Notes under the pieces: model-generated
Seen by the model: only the letters and a program-made list of their open reading frames with translations
What the model was told of the DNA's origin: nothing
The model's database searches: none
NCBI RefSeq assembly: GCF_018687715.1
Contig: NC_056762.1
Coordinates: 20,659,364-20,723,363 of the forward strand
DNA from: Carya illinoinensis
Taxonomy: Eukaryota; Streptophyta; Magnoliopsida; Fagales; Juglandaceae
Reading direction: 5' to 3'
Length of the DNA stretch: 64,000 nucleotides
Part shown: positions 13,801 through 28,800 of the stretch, in pieces
Position numbering within the stretch: position 1 is the first letter of the stretch
How the letters are laid out: every line of letters starts with the position of its first letter
Program-made: the position numbers and the translations under genes

Positions 13801-16800
13801 CAATCTAGTATGGAAATGATTTTCGGTCTATACATACACTGGCAAAGACACATGCATACAGTTACATATGCTTCTACCGCATTCATGCTAATTGCAGCTT
13901 TTCTTTTCTACAGTTTTTTTCTTCTTTTTATGTATATTTTGCCAAAATTAACTTATAACTGCTTAGCACATTGAGCTTTCTTTTATTAATTGAAAATTCT
14001 AGATATTTTACGTACTGTTTTTCTCTATGAATAACAAGTTATGAAGTTCTATAAGAATTGTTTTGTTCTCAGTTTTGAACATGCTAATGTCTTTCTCTGG
14101 TGTTTGTTTTAACTCATTGCTGAGCCATTGCTTCTTGCATTTATATGTTGCCTTTATAGAGTACTCCTCATTGGTATCGATTTTTTATTTTCTTTTTGTA
14201 TTCCTTCTGTATGCGTAAACAGGTAACAGCTGTGAAGTCTGTTGCAGCTATCTCATCATGGTGTGCAAAATTTAAAAGTGATGTTCTGCTAAATTTTTCT
14301 TCTAGCTTTTTGTGGAAGTTCTTCTTGAAGACTGTTTCATTTCCATCTTGTGATTCAGAGGCATGTTGCAAGTTCTATAGCCAATCTAAAATCGTGCTGG
14401 TTTTTGTTTTAAAGATTTTGTTAGATTGTTATGAGCTACTTTAAATAATAATCTGTAAGCTCCAATGTAGACTGGAGCAGAAATCTGTGTTGCAGGATAT
14501 GAAGCATTGGCTCCTGCTCTCAGAGCACTAGCGTCTGTGTTTTCTCCTCAAGTTTTGGATGCTATTAGGGAAAATGATAATTTCCTTCTACCTAAACTTG
14601 AAGGCACACTTCTATTAGATTCCTTGGCCCTTTCTTTTCTTCAAAACATCAATAATCTTCTTGCAGTTGGGGTTTTGGCAAGGACACGCCGAGCAGTTCT
14701 ACTGAATTGGAAGGTTATGGATTTGTCTTCTTTGAACTCATTGTTGGGGATTATTTCTTTTTCTTTTGGCAATCATGCTGCTTGCAATAACACCTGAAAT
14801 TGGATTTTCGGTATGAATGGGCATAAAATGGAATTATTATTCTAGTATTTGCCAACCATCATTATTAGTATTATACGTTTTTGGCTGTAATTACATGATC
14901 TGTAAGTGCAAGCCATTTCATGTTTAACAAGTCATCGAACTGAGCAAGGTGTGGGAATAATTACTTAACTATCATGCATTAACTGTCTAAAATTTCTGCC
15001 ACAGAGTCTAAAATACAAGAATATTTTTATAATCTTGTGGAATGAATTATTATATCTCAACAAATATCAAAACTCACTGGTGAGAATACAAAGAATTCAA
15101 AGTAGAAGAGTTGAAAGGCGAAGAAGCCAAATGGACAAGTATCAATACCTATAATAAGATGAAGTATTTTTTTATTGGAAAAATACCATCAAAATGGTAA
15201 AAGAGTTAAGTGGTGGGAAAACTAAAGAGACAAGTAATGGGAAATCAATAATCACTATAAGATGAAATTTTTTTTTCCTCTATTAAATTGGTAAGCTTAA
15301 ATCTTCATGTCTACAAATCTCTCTCTCTCTCTCTCTCTCTATTTTTTTAAATCTTAATGTCAACAAATCAAGCGGGCTCTCTCTCTCTCTATTTTTTTAA
15401 ATCTTAATGTCAACAAATCAAGCGGGTTGGTTGTGGCAATAAAGACAATACAATGAAAGGTCTTTTTAGTATATGAAGGGTTATATAGGTCAATAAAATA
15501 AAATGAAAAATAAAATAAAATAAAATGATGAGGTGGCTTAATAGAGTAAAATGAAGATGCTTTATAAAGTATATAGGTAATACATATTCTTTTCTATTTG
15601 CATGCCATGCATGTATTATGAACTATTGGCGCTATTCATTTGTTTTAGGTTAATTAGTTTGCAAACAACTACTAGATCTCTCCATCTGTGTAAATGATGA
15701 TGCTAGATTTATGAAAAGATCCTAACTGTTTGTTGATTGTGACTTATTCAGTGGCTGTGTCTGGAATCTCTTTTGTCAATTCCAAGCTATGCTGATGTGA
15801 ATGGGCTTCATTTAGAGGAAGTTAACTGTGTTTACTCAGAAGCTGCTCTCAGATTGATCTTCACTGACCTTGTCGAGAGGTAAGAAATATGTTGAGTTAT
15901 AGAATTATTTATATTTTATCATTCATCAAGTATTTGTGCTTGTTGTTCTCTTGGCATCTTGGGTGTGGGTGAGAGTTCCGGGCAATAATCACATTCAATT
16001 TCAGTATTCATGCTCTCTCTTCTATCTCCTTCTTGCACACGCATGTGAAGATTGAAATGCTGTTTATTGGTTTTCTTTTTAACATTTTAGGAACTGCAAC
16101 TAACCATGCTTTTGCATGAGACCTCTTTACCCAACTTCTCTCATAGTGTTGAAATGGTCTGCATCTGTTGTTTGATAAGGTCCCAAGTTGGCTTCCAGAT
16201 GAAACTTGTTACAATCATGGCTATACTGCAAAATGCATATTTATTTTCTCTGTTTTTCACTCTTTGGCCCCAAATAAATTTGCAGCCTTGAGAATGCTGG
16301 GGAAGACTCTGTTTTATCCATGCTGAGATCAGTCAGATTGGCTTTGGGGCTTTTTGCTAAAGGAACTTTGCATTCAGTTGTTTCCTCGTGCAATGGTGTG
16401 GATGTCCAGGTCCACCCCACAACTTTGATACTGAGTTTATGTTGATGAGCATATGCATCTGTCGTTTATTCCTCACTGTGGATGATATGGTTGTGTGAAT
16501 GCTTTGTGCATCTCTGATGCAAGGTTGCATATGTTTTTGATTTCCCTGACGTGGCTGGATAACTTTCAGGTCACACAACTATTGACCTGCCTGTACTGCT
16601 AAAAAAATGATTATTGTTATCATGTTTTGGAGAGGGCTGGATTTGCTGCAATGGATCATCTTTCATTGTTTCTGGCGTCCAGTTAATAGAGTTACCTGAT
16701 GAACCTTTATTTTTGTTGAAGTCAATCCCATGCTTTTTCTCCAAATAAAAGGATAAACTCACCACTTAACTCTGAGGGGAGTGCTCTGACTTTCAGAGCA

Positions 16801-19800
16801 TGTTGTTGACTCTTTATAGATGTTACTTTTTTGAGTTAATTGCAAAATCAGTACTTGGATTTTCATCTTTTTGCAATTTGAGGCCTCTATTTTCAACTTT
16901 CGCAAAATTGATACCTGAAAGAAATTCGCAATCAGGTATCTCTGTCAATCTCTCATTAGAAAACTGGTTAAGCCCCAGTACACAGGAGATATACAAAGAG
17001 AACTCCTAGTTACAAGTTAGAGGCTACATGAGGATACAAGAAAATCATGAAAGCTAGCACCATTAAGGACAATTACAGAAACCCACAAGAATATAGTGTG
17101 GAAAAAGAAGCATCTAAGTTCATCCAATGAGCATTCCCTATTCTCAAAGTTCCGACCATTCCTTTCCAGCCAAATACATCACATGAGACATAAAGGAATC
17201 AAATTCCACATTGTAGCCATTTGATGGTTATTCTGAAGTCCTCTACGATTAGGTAGAAAATTCACCAACCTCTAGGAATCACCACTAATCTGGTCCTGCA
17301 AAAAATCTCACCCCATAAAGCCCTGGCCGCCTCACAGTGGAGTAATAAATGATCCACAGATTCACCACAGTTTTTGCACATAGAGCACCAATCCATAACA
17401 ATAAGCCCACGCTTTCTCTGGTTGCACATTTTTTTCATATGCATTTCCATGAAAAGAAATGTGGTTCTGAATTGGGATTATAAAATCCTTCAGATTTTGC
17501 TGATTATTCAAGCCCACCTCTTTAACTTGATCCAAGTCCATACCCGAGCCCAATCCCTCATCCACTTGTCTGATCAATCCATTCATTCTCCTTTTACAAC
17601 AACATCTGAGCTTTCATTCCCGATGGATTACTGTACGCACTTCCTTCTGACAAGCTGCCATCGAGCACCTCAACCCCACCTGGATTAACACCTAGTTTAA
17701 ATTTAGCAAGTCTTGATACCCTCTCAAATTTAACTCTGGCTTGCCTCCAATGGTAACTGCTCCCCCTTCCAAAATACTGCCTTTGCCCTTGTGCAAGTTA
17801 TGCTTTTTTTACATCTGTAATTTTTCTATAAAAGTACTTGTTGCCCCCACCATAACACAAGCCTCCACTGCTTTCACCAACCAAACAACTGTAGAACTTC
17901 CAACGATAATGTCTTTCACAACCTTTCTACTCCTTTCAGTAAGTTTGATAATTATAATGATTGTTAAAAATTATATTTCTTTAAATAAAATTACTTAAAT
18001 TGTTCACAAATCATTTCAGGATTCTCAATTATATGTTTCAGATGATGTGGCATTTGGTTCGTTCCTCTTGGATATTGCATGTCAGCTGCAACAAGCGGAG
18101 GGTTGCACCTATTGCCGCTCTTCTCTCCTCTGTTTTGCATTCATCCGTGTTTGGTGATGAGAACATGCATGTAACTAACAAAGCGCCTGGGCCTCTGAAG
18201 TGGGTGTGTGGTCTCTCTCTCTGACTGTTTGTTTGTGTGCATGCAAATTACCTACAGAATTTTAGCGATTGTTATCTTATATTTGTTGCAGTTAATTGAA
18301 AATATTATAGAGGAAGGCAAAAAAAGTCCTCGTACAATTCGTCTTGCAGCATTACACTTGACAGGGCTTTGGCTCTCAAATCCCAGGACCATTAAGTACT
18401 ACATTAAAGAGCTCAAACTACTCTCTCTTTATGGTTCTGGTATGTTGTATGCTCAATTTTTCTGTGTATGTCCACATTCTTTTAGTCTAATAAGCTGTGA
18501 TATTTCTTTTACAGTTGCTTTTGATGAGGATTTTGAAGCTGAATTGCAAGACAACTTTGATGCAAAGACTGAAGTGTCATTATTGGCAAAAAGTGCTGAT
18601 CCTGAGCTGACTGAAGTAATCTATCTAAATATAGAAAGTTGGACATTTTAAGAATAATTTATATAAAGTGAATATCTTTTTCTCATAAAATTAGTTTGTA
18701 GTTGCTTTTGGGCAACTTGGAAATGTTCTAAATAAATTGGGTTTTCAGCTAAGATAATTCTGGTTAGGGGACAATAACCTAAGAGGTGAATTTTCGAAGT
18801 CCGCGTTAGGTTTACAAGAATTTGGGAAGACTTAAATGAGGCTATAAGTTCAAAAGTATGGGGTCATTAGTGATTGCATTTTGAGTTGGACTCATGCTTT
18901 GACTAAGGGTCTGACTTGTGTTGCAGGATGCTCATGGGATACTTGGTTAGCTTGGTTGACCAAGCCTTTTACATTGGAGCAGACCGAATTGTGGTTTTAC
19001 ACTCTTTTTCATGTTTTGCTTGTTTGAAGGGTATTTTCGTCATTTTCAACCATTACTCCTTCTGATTTAACCTTTATGTAGGCATCTTTTGGGACTTCTA
19101 GAGGGAGATTAGCTGTCCTTGAATGATGTTTTCAATCTTCTCACTTATTCAGAAAAGTGTTTGCTCCTTTGTGCATTGATAGAGTCCAGCAGTGGTGGTC
19201 TTCCCACCAGTTTCATGGAAATCCAAGCTATATCATGACATGTAAATTGAAGTCTTTGAAGAAAGATTTGAAGGCTTGGAATGAGTAGGTGTTTGGAAAT
19301 GTGGAAGGCCAAAAGAATACTATGTTAGAACTCAAGGGATTGGTGGGTGTGGAGGAGGTGAGGGAATTATCTGAAGTGGAGAGAGCTCGTAAAATGCAAG
19401 TATCTATGGAACTTGAAAGGGTTTCTCTATTAGAGGAAATATATTGGAGACAAAATTCGAGAGCCTTATGATTGAAGGAGGAAAAGAAATGCAGTAAATT
19501 CTTCCACTGGGTGGCTATTTCACGTAGGAGAAACAATGTTGTAGAGATATTGATGGTGGATGGGGTGGCTACCTCAAACCAACCCGAGATCACAAATCAC
19601 ATTATTAACTACTATGGGAATTTGCTTTTGGAGCAATTCTCTTGGAGACCGAACTACGATGGACTTACTTTTGATGCTCTCAATTCACAAGAAGAGGCAT
19701 GGTTTGAGAGACCTTTTGAAGAGATAGAGATTTGGAAAGCGTTAAAAAGTATGGCGGGATATAAAGGTTCAGGTCTGGATGGTTTCTCTATGAAGTTTTT

Positions 19801-22800
19801 TTAAACTTGTTGGGAAGTGATCAAAGATGACATTATGTCTTCCATTAATTTAATGAAAATGGAATGTTTGAAAAAAATCGCAATGCAACTTTTATTGCTC
19901 TCATTCCAAAAAACCCATTGTGCTTGAGGTAAAAGATTATTGACCCATTAGGTTGGTGAGCGGGATGTATAAGATCCTTTTGAAGGTCTTGGTGACTAGA
20001 TTGAGCTTGGCGGTGGAGAAGCTAATTTCAAAGCCTCAAAATGCCTTTGTTAGAGTAGGCAAATTCTTGACTCAGTATTCATTGCCATTGAGTGCTTAGA
20101 TAGCAAACTCAAGTTGGGAGAGCCGGATTTTTGTGCAAACTTGACATGTAAAAGGCTTATGACTATGTCAATTGGAGATTCTTGCTTTACATGCTCGAGA
20201 GATGTGGCTTTGGTAAGAAATGGTGTTCATGGATCAACCATTGTATCTCAACTGCTTGCTTCCTATCTTGGTGAATGGCACACAAATGATTTTTTAAATG
20301 CTCACGAGGTTTGAGACAAAGTGATCCTCTATCCCCGCTACCATTTGTCTTTGTAATGGAAACCTTTAGGAAGATGATCTTAGGAGTTGTGGAGGGTGAA
20401 TTCCTATACTTAGTGGGGGAGGTAAATATCGACTCACTCATCATATCTCACCTATTATTTGCCGACAACACTCTAATCTTTTGTGGGGCCAAACATAATC
20501 ATATTCAAGCCTTGACGGCTCTTCTATGCTTCAAAGCTGTTTTGGGATTGAAGGTGAACTTGGTCAAATTAGAAGTAGTTCTAGTGGGGGATGTTTCTAA
20601 CGTGGAGAACATGGCTTCCATTTTTGGATGCAAGATATCTTATTTGCCGATATAGTATCTTGGCCTTCCTTTAGGTGTGCTCCGTTCAAGTCAAAATCAC
20701 TTGGGATGATATGTTAAAGAAAATGGTGCGGGAAATGGTCTTGTTGGAAGAGGATGTACTTTTCCAAAGGTGGTTGGGTCAATTTAATTAGAAGTATCCT
20801 CTCCAACTTGCCGACCTACTTCCTATCATTATTCCCGCTCCCCACCAAGGTGGCTCAACGCATGGAGAAACTCCAGCAGGATTTCTTATGGGGGGAATGA
20901 ATGATGGGTTTAAATTTCAGTTGGGAAAATGGGCCACAGTATGCTCCCCAGTTTCAGAAGGAGGAATTGGTATCAAGAATTTGTAAGTTTATTTTTTACG
21001 AGGCTTTACTGGGCAAATAGCTTTGTAGATATCATCAAGAGTGGGGGCCTTGTGGAGAAACATCATAGAATCGAAGTGCGGTGAAGCATGAGGAGGATGG
21101 TGCTCAAATGAGGTGAGTGGGCCAAATGGGGTGGGGCTTTGGAAGCATAGAAGAAGAGATTGGGATGCATATTTTAGAAATATTCGCTTTGAGGTGGGTG
21201 ATGGATCCAAAATCAAATTTTGGCATGACATATGGTGCGACACGGCACTCAAGGAAGAATTCTATGGTATAGCAAGAATGAAAGAAGGCTTGATTGCGGA
21301 CCTCTTGGTTATATCCAATGCTACTCCCCCAATGGAATGACACATTCTTTAGAAATGCACAAGATTGGGAAGTTGACTAATTTTCTGAGTTTTATGACCT
21401 AGTATACTCTACTTATATGCGGGGGACGTTAAAGACAAGATTTTCTAGCTTCACTCCAAGAAAGTGAAGTTCATGGTCAGCTCCTACCAAGCCATAAACA
21501 CAAGTCCATTCCCATGGAAGAGTATTTTGTAGACAAAGGCACCCCTAAAGGCAATCTTCTTTGCATGGAAGATTTCCTTGGGAAAGATCCTCACACTTGA
21601 CAATTTTAAGGAAACGCTGAAACATTGTTATGGATTGGTGTTGTATGCATAAAAAAAATGGGGAGTCTGAAATCTATTAGTTCATTGTGGGATTGCCATG
21701 ACTGTGGAATGAATTATTCGCTCGGGTGGGACTGGCTTGAGTGATGCCGAGAGGGGGATTGATAACCTAGGTTCTTTGAGAGGTCTTTTGGGTAATTCTC
21801 ATATTGTAGCAATATGGAAGATAGTCCCTATATGGCTAGGGTGGTGTATTTGGAGGGAGGAACGAAAGAAGCTTCGAAGATTGAGAGCGATCAATGGACG
21901 AACTTAGAAATTTATTTTTTAATACTTCATTCCATTGTTCAGTTGTAATTGATTATAATGGAATGAACTTTCATGAATTTCTTGTATCACTAAACTAGCA
22001 TGCATAGGTGACGCTCTTGTATATGTCCCGTATAGTTGGGCTTTTGGTGGACCTATGAAAATTATATTGGGTAACAATCTGTCAACTGCTTCTATTTGTC
22101 TTTACTAAGAGCATCCTTATCGCATTCCTCATCCCCATCCTTATAATTTAATTCAAAATCACCTTTCCTCAAATTTTTCCCTAAATTTTATTCATCTTTC
22201 AAAAACCTCCTACATCTCATTCCCCATCCCTATCTCTATTCTATTAAATAATATTTTTCTATTCTTTTTTTATTAATTTTTTCTTTCACTTCTATTTACA
22301 AATTTAACTACTCAATATTTTTTCTTATTTTTTGAACTATTACTCTAGTGAATATTTTAAACAAAAATTTAAATTATTTTTTTGTGAATATGATAATATT
22401 TTTAAAATTAATTTTTTTATATTTTCGTAATTAATTAAATTATTTTTAAAATTATTATTTAAAACTATAATAAATATGAGTATGAGAGAAAGTGTAGATG
22501 ATTAGAAAATTATTTATTTTATATATTAGAATAAAATATTGATAAAAAGGATTTAGGGAATGAATAGTGAGTCCCCAAATATGGGGACTTACATTTTATT
22601 CCCTAAACCTTTTTCCTAAAATAGGGATCCGGATGTGGGAGGTATTTTGATCAAAACCTCAAAATAAACCCCAAATTATGAGGAATATGGTGCTTTGGGA
22701 AACCGGATGGGGATGCTCTAATGGAACTTGTTGAACAGTCATAAATCTATATGGGTTGGGGGAGGGGTGTTATAAGCTGCTCCTAATAACTCTGTTTAAG

Positions 22801-25800
22801 GCCACAAGATTTTCTGTTGTTTGAATTTGTGCATCCGAGACATGTTAAAATGATTGAATTTAATTTAGAAATATATTGGGACTTGTCTAAATTTGGTTTC
22901 TGGTGTAGAACTCATTATTCATTAGTGAGAATGTGAAACATAATCCTCTTTCTTCTGCGGTGATATGAGACATTTGAATTGAAAGCAGTTAGCCTTGACA
23001 TCATTTAAATGTATCAAGTGGTGATTCAAGTGGTATTGAAAATCTCCCTTCTCTATGTGGTGGCTCTATCAATCTACAGTTTTGTTACATTTATGAGAGA
23101 GACAGAGAATGTTAGCAATAAATCCAAGTTCTATCAATCTACAATTAGGGATGCTCCTTTTATCCAAGTGGCATTAACAAAGAAACATTGTCATTCAAGG
23201 AAGCTCTATAATTAGTTTGCTTTTCCTGGTTGATTAGATTTGGAAGAAAGACTTTAGGTTTCCTGTTAATAATTGTTGAAGTGAGGTTTTTCTGGTAAAT
23301 ATGAACGCTGCATGCTGACTGGGTTACTCAGTTCATAGTTTGCCAGTTCTGGTATACTGCAAATAGAGATGCAAGTTGGATTGGTTTATAAACTGCTTGA
23401 ATTTTTTGTTTTTTTATAACGTGATATCTTCTCTTGTCAGGTATTTATCAACACAGAATTGTATGGACGTGTTTCTGTTGCTGCTTTGTTTTACAAGCTA
23501 GTTGACTTGGCTGATATGGTGGGATCAACAAATGAAACTGAAGATTGTCTTGCTGCTTTGGAGTCTGGAAAGTTATTTCTGTTAGAACTGCTTGATTCTG
23601 TGGTAGCTTCTTGATTCTTCTGTGTTATCCTTTTCTATTGGCATCTAAGATTGAAATTTTGTCTGTATTCCAAACTATTTTAACTACCAGTTAAAGATTT
23701 CAGAATTGAGTTTACCTTCCACCTGGATCTTCACACAACTCAGGGGATGCCTGAGGAATGAGATGAGATGAGAATTTTGTGAATGGTAGTAAAATGATTT
23801 GTGAATAGTAATAAGATAGTTTGAGTTAAGTATTTATTGGATTTTGGGAAAGGAGAGAGAAAAAGTTGAATAAAAAATATTATAAAGTTAAAATATTGTT
23901 AGAATATAAATTTTAAATATTATTTTTGTTTTGGGATTTGAAAAAATTGAATTGTTTTATGTTTGAAAATTTGGAAAAGTTGTAATGATTAGTTTGAAAG
24001 TGTTTGTGTTTGAATGATGTTTGGAAAAGAAACGAGATGAGATGGGATGGGATTGGATGAGATATGTTTCCAAACATCCCCTCAATGAAAAGTTGCCACA
24101 AACTTTTCATTTGTTTTTGAAAAAAGTTGGATGAATCACAATCTAGTGTTCTAGGGTTTAGGTGTCAGAAATAATAATATAGTGGGATAGTTGATGATGT
24201 AGCTCCATATGAGCAAGGCTTCATATGAGTAAGACTTAATGATTTGAAAAATTAGTAGTATTAGCAATTTATCCGCATGATGCTTAGAAAATTATGAAGT
24301 TTAGTTCTATTATATTTCCATACCTCTCTCATAGTCATGAGAAATGTGATGTACTTGTCAATTTATACATAGAGAGAAGAGGGGGGAGAACAAACTGAAA
24401 GTCAAAGTTGCAAGAGATGCAAATAAAGTGGGCATAAAAATGACAACTTCAGATGTAGGGCTTGGCGCCGGAGTCTCAGCTGTTGCAACGTTTTGCAAAA
24501 AAGAGATGGCCACCCAACATTGCCACAAAGAGTTTCATCTCTAAGAGGGAAACCAATTTTGGAACCTTTCATGACTACCAAGTCAGATGGGTTTTCAAGA
24601 AGAAGATGACAACAAAATCAAAATATGAGAGAAATAAGTGGAAATGTAATAGACTTCCAATTAAGCCTGAAAACTAACGGCCTGGAAACCGGGTAGTAGC
24701 ACGGAAAAAAAATGTCGTTTAAGGAAATGAATTAATGTTGAGATGGTTGTTAACCTTTAATAACCTAGAAACTGAATAGTTTTGATAACCTGAAAACCAA
24801 ACGGGTTTAAGGTAAAATTGAACTTAAGAAAATAAAAAGCGGTAACTAACAAGAAGTGCAAGAGATTGCTAATGAAGTTGTAATTCAGTCCCCTTTCTAG
24901 AGTTATTCCTGTGCCCCCCACTTATGGTTGGAGAGGATGAAACCTTAGTATTGCCTTCTTCCCCCTTTAACGACAAAGACCAATTGCCCATCTCTGCTCC
25001 CCCCTTTGGGCACTTCTGCTAAAACCAAATCCACTGCCAAAGCTGCTGCTCTTATCAATCTCACAAGACTCACTAGTTTCCTCCATGGCCTCTTGTCCCC
25101 CCTGGTTTGTAAATTTGAAAGGAAAAGGGGAAGTGTTGAAAGGGAGTTGGGAACTGATAATTGGCTTGCAGAGCTCTAGGGCCTTGGAAGACTTTGATTC
25201 TAAGCGCATGAGTGGTTTCTTGGTCACTTTAAATGCCACTACACAAAGCAGACATTGCACCTGTCAAGATAAGTCGAAAAGGATGAATGAATAGCCGAAT
25301 AGTTGGCCTTGTGATTTCTTTCTATTATATAAGCTGTACAAGGAATTCTATACATGGAAAGAACTACGTAAATGCTACTGTTATTCCTATACAATCTGTC
25401 AAATATTAAGCTAATTACACGGAAGAGTAAATCAAGGAAATAAGTATGAAACAAATATGGAAACAAATATGGACAGCAAAGCTGTCCATTGACAGCCCCC
25501 CTCAAATTGATGCGGGTTGATTAACAAGCATCAATTTGCTACTTAGGAAGCAGTGTGGATGACGAGTAAGAGCCTTGGTGAAGATATCAGCAATTTGTAG
25601 TTCAGTGGAAATGTGGGGAAGAGTGATAACACGAGCGTCGAAGGCTTCACGAATAGAGTGACAATCAACTTCAATATGCTTGGTGCGCTCATGATAGACA
25701 GGATTGGCCGTGATCTGAATAGCACTTGTATTATCGGCATGTAAAGGAGTAGGATCAGGCTCAGAGAAGTCTAACTCAGCAAGCAATCCTCGAAGCCAAA

Positions 25801-28800
25801 TAATCTCGGAACAAGCAAGAGACATCGCTCGATACTCAGATTCTGTAGAGGACTTAGAAACTCGGTCTTGCTTCTTACTCTTCCAGGAGATCAATGCATC
25901 ACCTAAGAACACACACCATCCAGTGATGGAGCGACGTGTATCAGCACAACCAGCCCAATCAGCATCGCTATAAGCAACAAGACGGGGAGAATTTCCTGCA
26001 GGAAAGAATAAGCCACGGGCAGAAGTGCCCTGAACGTAGCGTATGATCCGACGAACAGCAGCCAAATGGAGATGACGAGGAGTCTGAAGAAACTGACTAA
26101 CTTGCTGTACAACAAAAGAAATATCTGGTCTAGTGATAGTGAGATAGACAAGGCTACCCACCAATTTCCGATATAAACTAGGATCAACAAGTAGGTCACC
26201 CTCCTCTTTGCGAAGCTTGATATTTAACTCCATGGGAGTATCGACAGAGGTAGCTTCCTGCAATCCAGCTGTAGCTACCAAATCACTAGCATACTTGTGT
26301 TGATTGAGGGAAATACCCGAGGAACTACGATGCACCTCAAGACCCAAAAAATATGTGAGAGACCCAAGATCTTTCATATGAAAGGATTCTGAGAGATGAG
26401 TCTTAAGCTGGACAAGTAAAGCAGAATCAGAACCAGTGATCACAATATCATCAACATAAACCAAGAGGACAACAATACCCATGTTTGATTTCCGAAGAAA
26501 TAATGAAGTGTCATACTTGCTCTGCTTGAAGGAAAATTCTGGTAAAGTGGTTCGAAATTTATCAAACCAGGCCGCGGAGCTTGTTTAAGACCATAAAGAG
26601 AGCGACGAAGTTTACATACATTGGAGGTCGGAGAGGGAAACAATCCCGGAGGTGGCTTCATATAAATACACTCTTTAAGATCCCCGTGAAGAAAAGCATT
26701 CTTAACATCCATCTGATGTAGTGGCCAATCATTGGAAGCAGCAAGGGCTAGAATCGTACGAACAGTAGTCATCTTAGCCACAGGAGCAAAGGTCTCCTCA
26801 TAATTGACACCATATTCCTGATTATTCCCAAGAGCAACAAGTCGAGCTTTATAACGATCCAAACTCCCATCAGAGCGAACCTTGACTGAGTAAACCCATT
26901 TGCAACCCAAAGGAACTATAGTGGAAGGACAAGGCTCAATGTCCCAGGTGTGATTGGCCTCTAGAGCGGCAATTTCTTCCTGCATAGCTTGTCGCCAACA
27001 GTCATGCTTAACAGCATGTGAGTAGCATGTAGGAATATCAAAATTGGACAATGCAGCAGTCAGAGCTGAAACAGAATTGCCAGAAGAAAAACCATACCTA
27101 TCCGGGGGTACAGACACTCGAGAAGAGCGACGTACCAAAGGCTCTGGAGGTGCAGCAACTGACTGATGCCGGTGTATGTTAGGATCAGATATTGGGTTAG
27201 CCACCGGAAGAGACTGTGAGCAGGAGCGTCTCGTATACACCATACCTGGTTTAAAGCGAGAACTGACATGATGAAAATCTGAGAGCTGCTGCTCAAAGGA
27301 GGGAAGGACCACAGTAGAAGAAGAGGGCACAGATGACATAGGAAAGAAATGTTGATTTTCAAAGAAAATAACATTTCGAGAAATGCGTGTACGATGTAAA
27401 GTAGGATCATAACAAACAAATCCCTTTTGACACACATTATATCCCAAGAATGCACACCGAACAGATTGAGCAGATAGTTTATGTCGCTCATGAGGAGGTA
27501 AATGAACAAAACATACACAACCAAAGATACGAAGATTATCATAACTAGGTTGCTGAGCAAACAAGCGGAAATAGGGAGACTCCATTTGTAATACTTGGGA
27601 AGGTAAACGATTAATCAAATGAGTAGCAGTTTTTAGAGCCTCAACCTAGAACATGGATGGAACAGAAGATTCTAACAAAAGAGTACGTACCACATCAAGA
27701 AGATGGCGATTTTTGCGTTCAGCTACTCCATTTTGTTGGGGAGTAGCGGGACATGAACGTTGGTGAATAATACCTTTAGAAGCCAAAAATGCCTGAAACT
27801 CAGTAGACAAATATTCACCACCAGAATCTGTGCGTAAAGTCTTAATAGTCGCAGAAAATTGATTGTCAACATACGCTAAAAAATCAGTGAAAGTACGAAA
27901 AACCTCAGATTTAGAACGAAGAAAACAAACCCAAGTGAATCTGCTATAATCATCAATGAAAGTCACATAGTATTTGAATTTGTCATGTGAACTAACCGGG
28001 GAAGGTCCCCAAACATCACTATGAATAAGCTCAAAGCAGCTAGAAGCTCTACTGGCATGCAAAAGAAATGGAAGAATTTTGCTTTTACCAAGCTTACAAG
28101 AATCACACTGAAGAGATAAAGAAGAACATTTTTTATTATCAAGAAAACCAGAGTGCAATACATGAGATAGGGTCTGAGTATTGGGATGGCCTAAACGACG
28201 ATGCCACACCATACTTAGATCAGGAACATTATTACAAGCAAAAGACTTAATAGAAGAAACTGAAGAAAATGACGGAATAGGTAAAAATAGTGGAAACAAG
28301 CGCCCCACTTTAGGTCCCTTCGCGATCGGCTCCCCCGTTACCTGGTCCTGCACAACACAACCATCACCAGAAAAATTAACAGCACAATTGTTATCAACTA
28401 ATTGACCAACAGAAATAAGATTCGTGGAAAGTTGAGGAGCAAGAAACACATTAGTAAAGGTAGATGAGGCATCTCCGACAGCAGCTATGGGTAGAGAACT
28501 GCCATTGGCAGTCTGAATAGCAGAGTGACCAGCATAGGGCCGAACATGACACAGAGATGTGGGAGTATTCGTCATGTGATTAGAAGCCCCTGAGTCTACA
28601 TACCAAAGTGTAGTAGAATTGTTACCTTGAAAGCCCATCGCAGATAATGCGGAAATAAGCATCTATTGCACCATGTCAGGGGTGCAGTAAGTGGCGGCAG
28701 GGGATGCAAGATCAGAAGAAGCACCTGAAGAAGAGTCGTGTGCTACAGAAGTTGCTGCAGGAGGAACAGTAACAGAAGTCTGAAAAGCGTGGGCCTGACG

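Noticed and set aside
18020..18203. Alternative acceptor 22 bp upstream of W10
   Set aside because: It shifts the frame, reaches a stop and loses the [14 protein letters not shown] peptide that fits the family.
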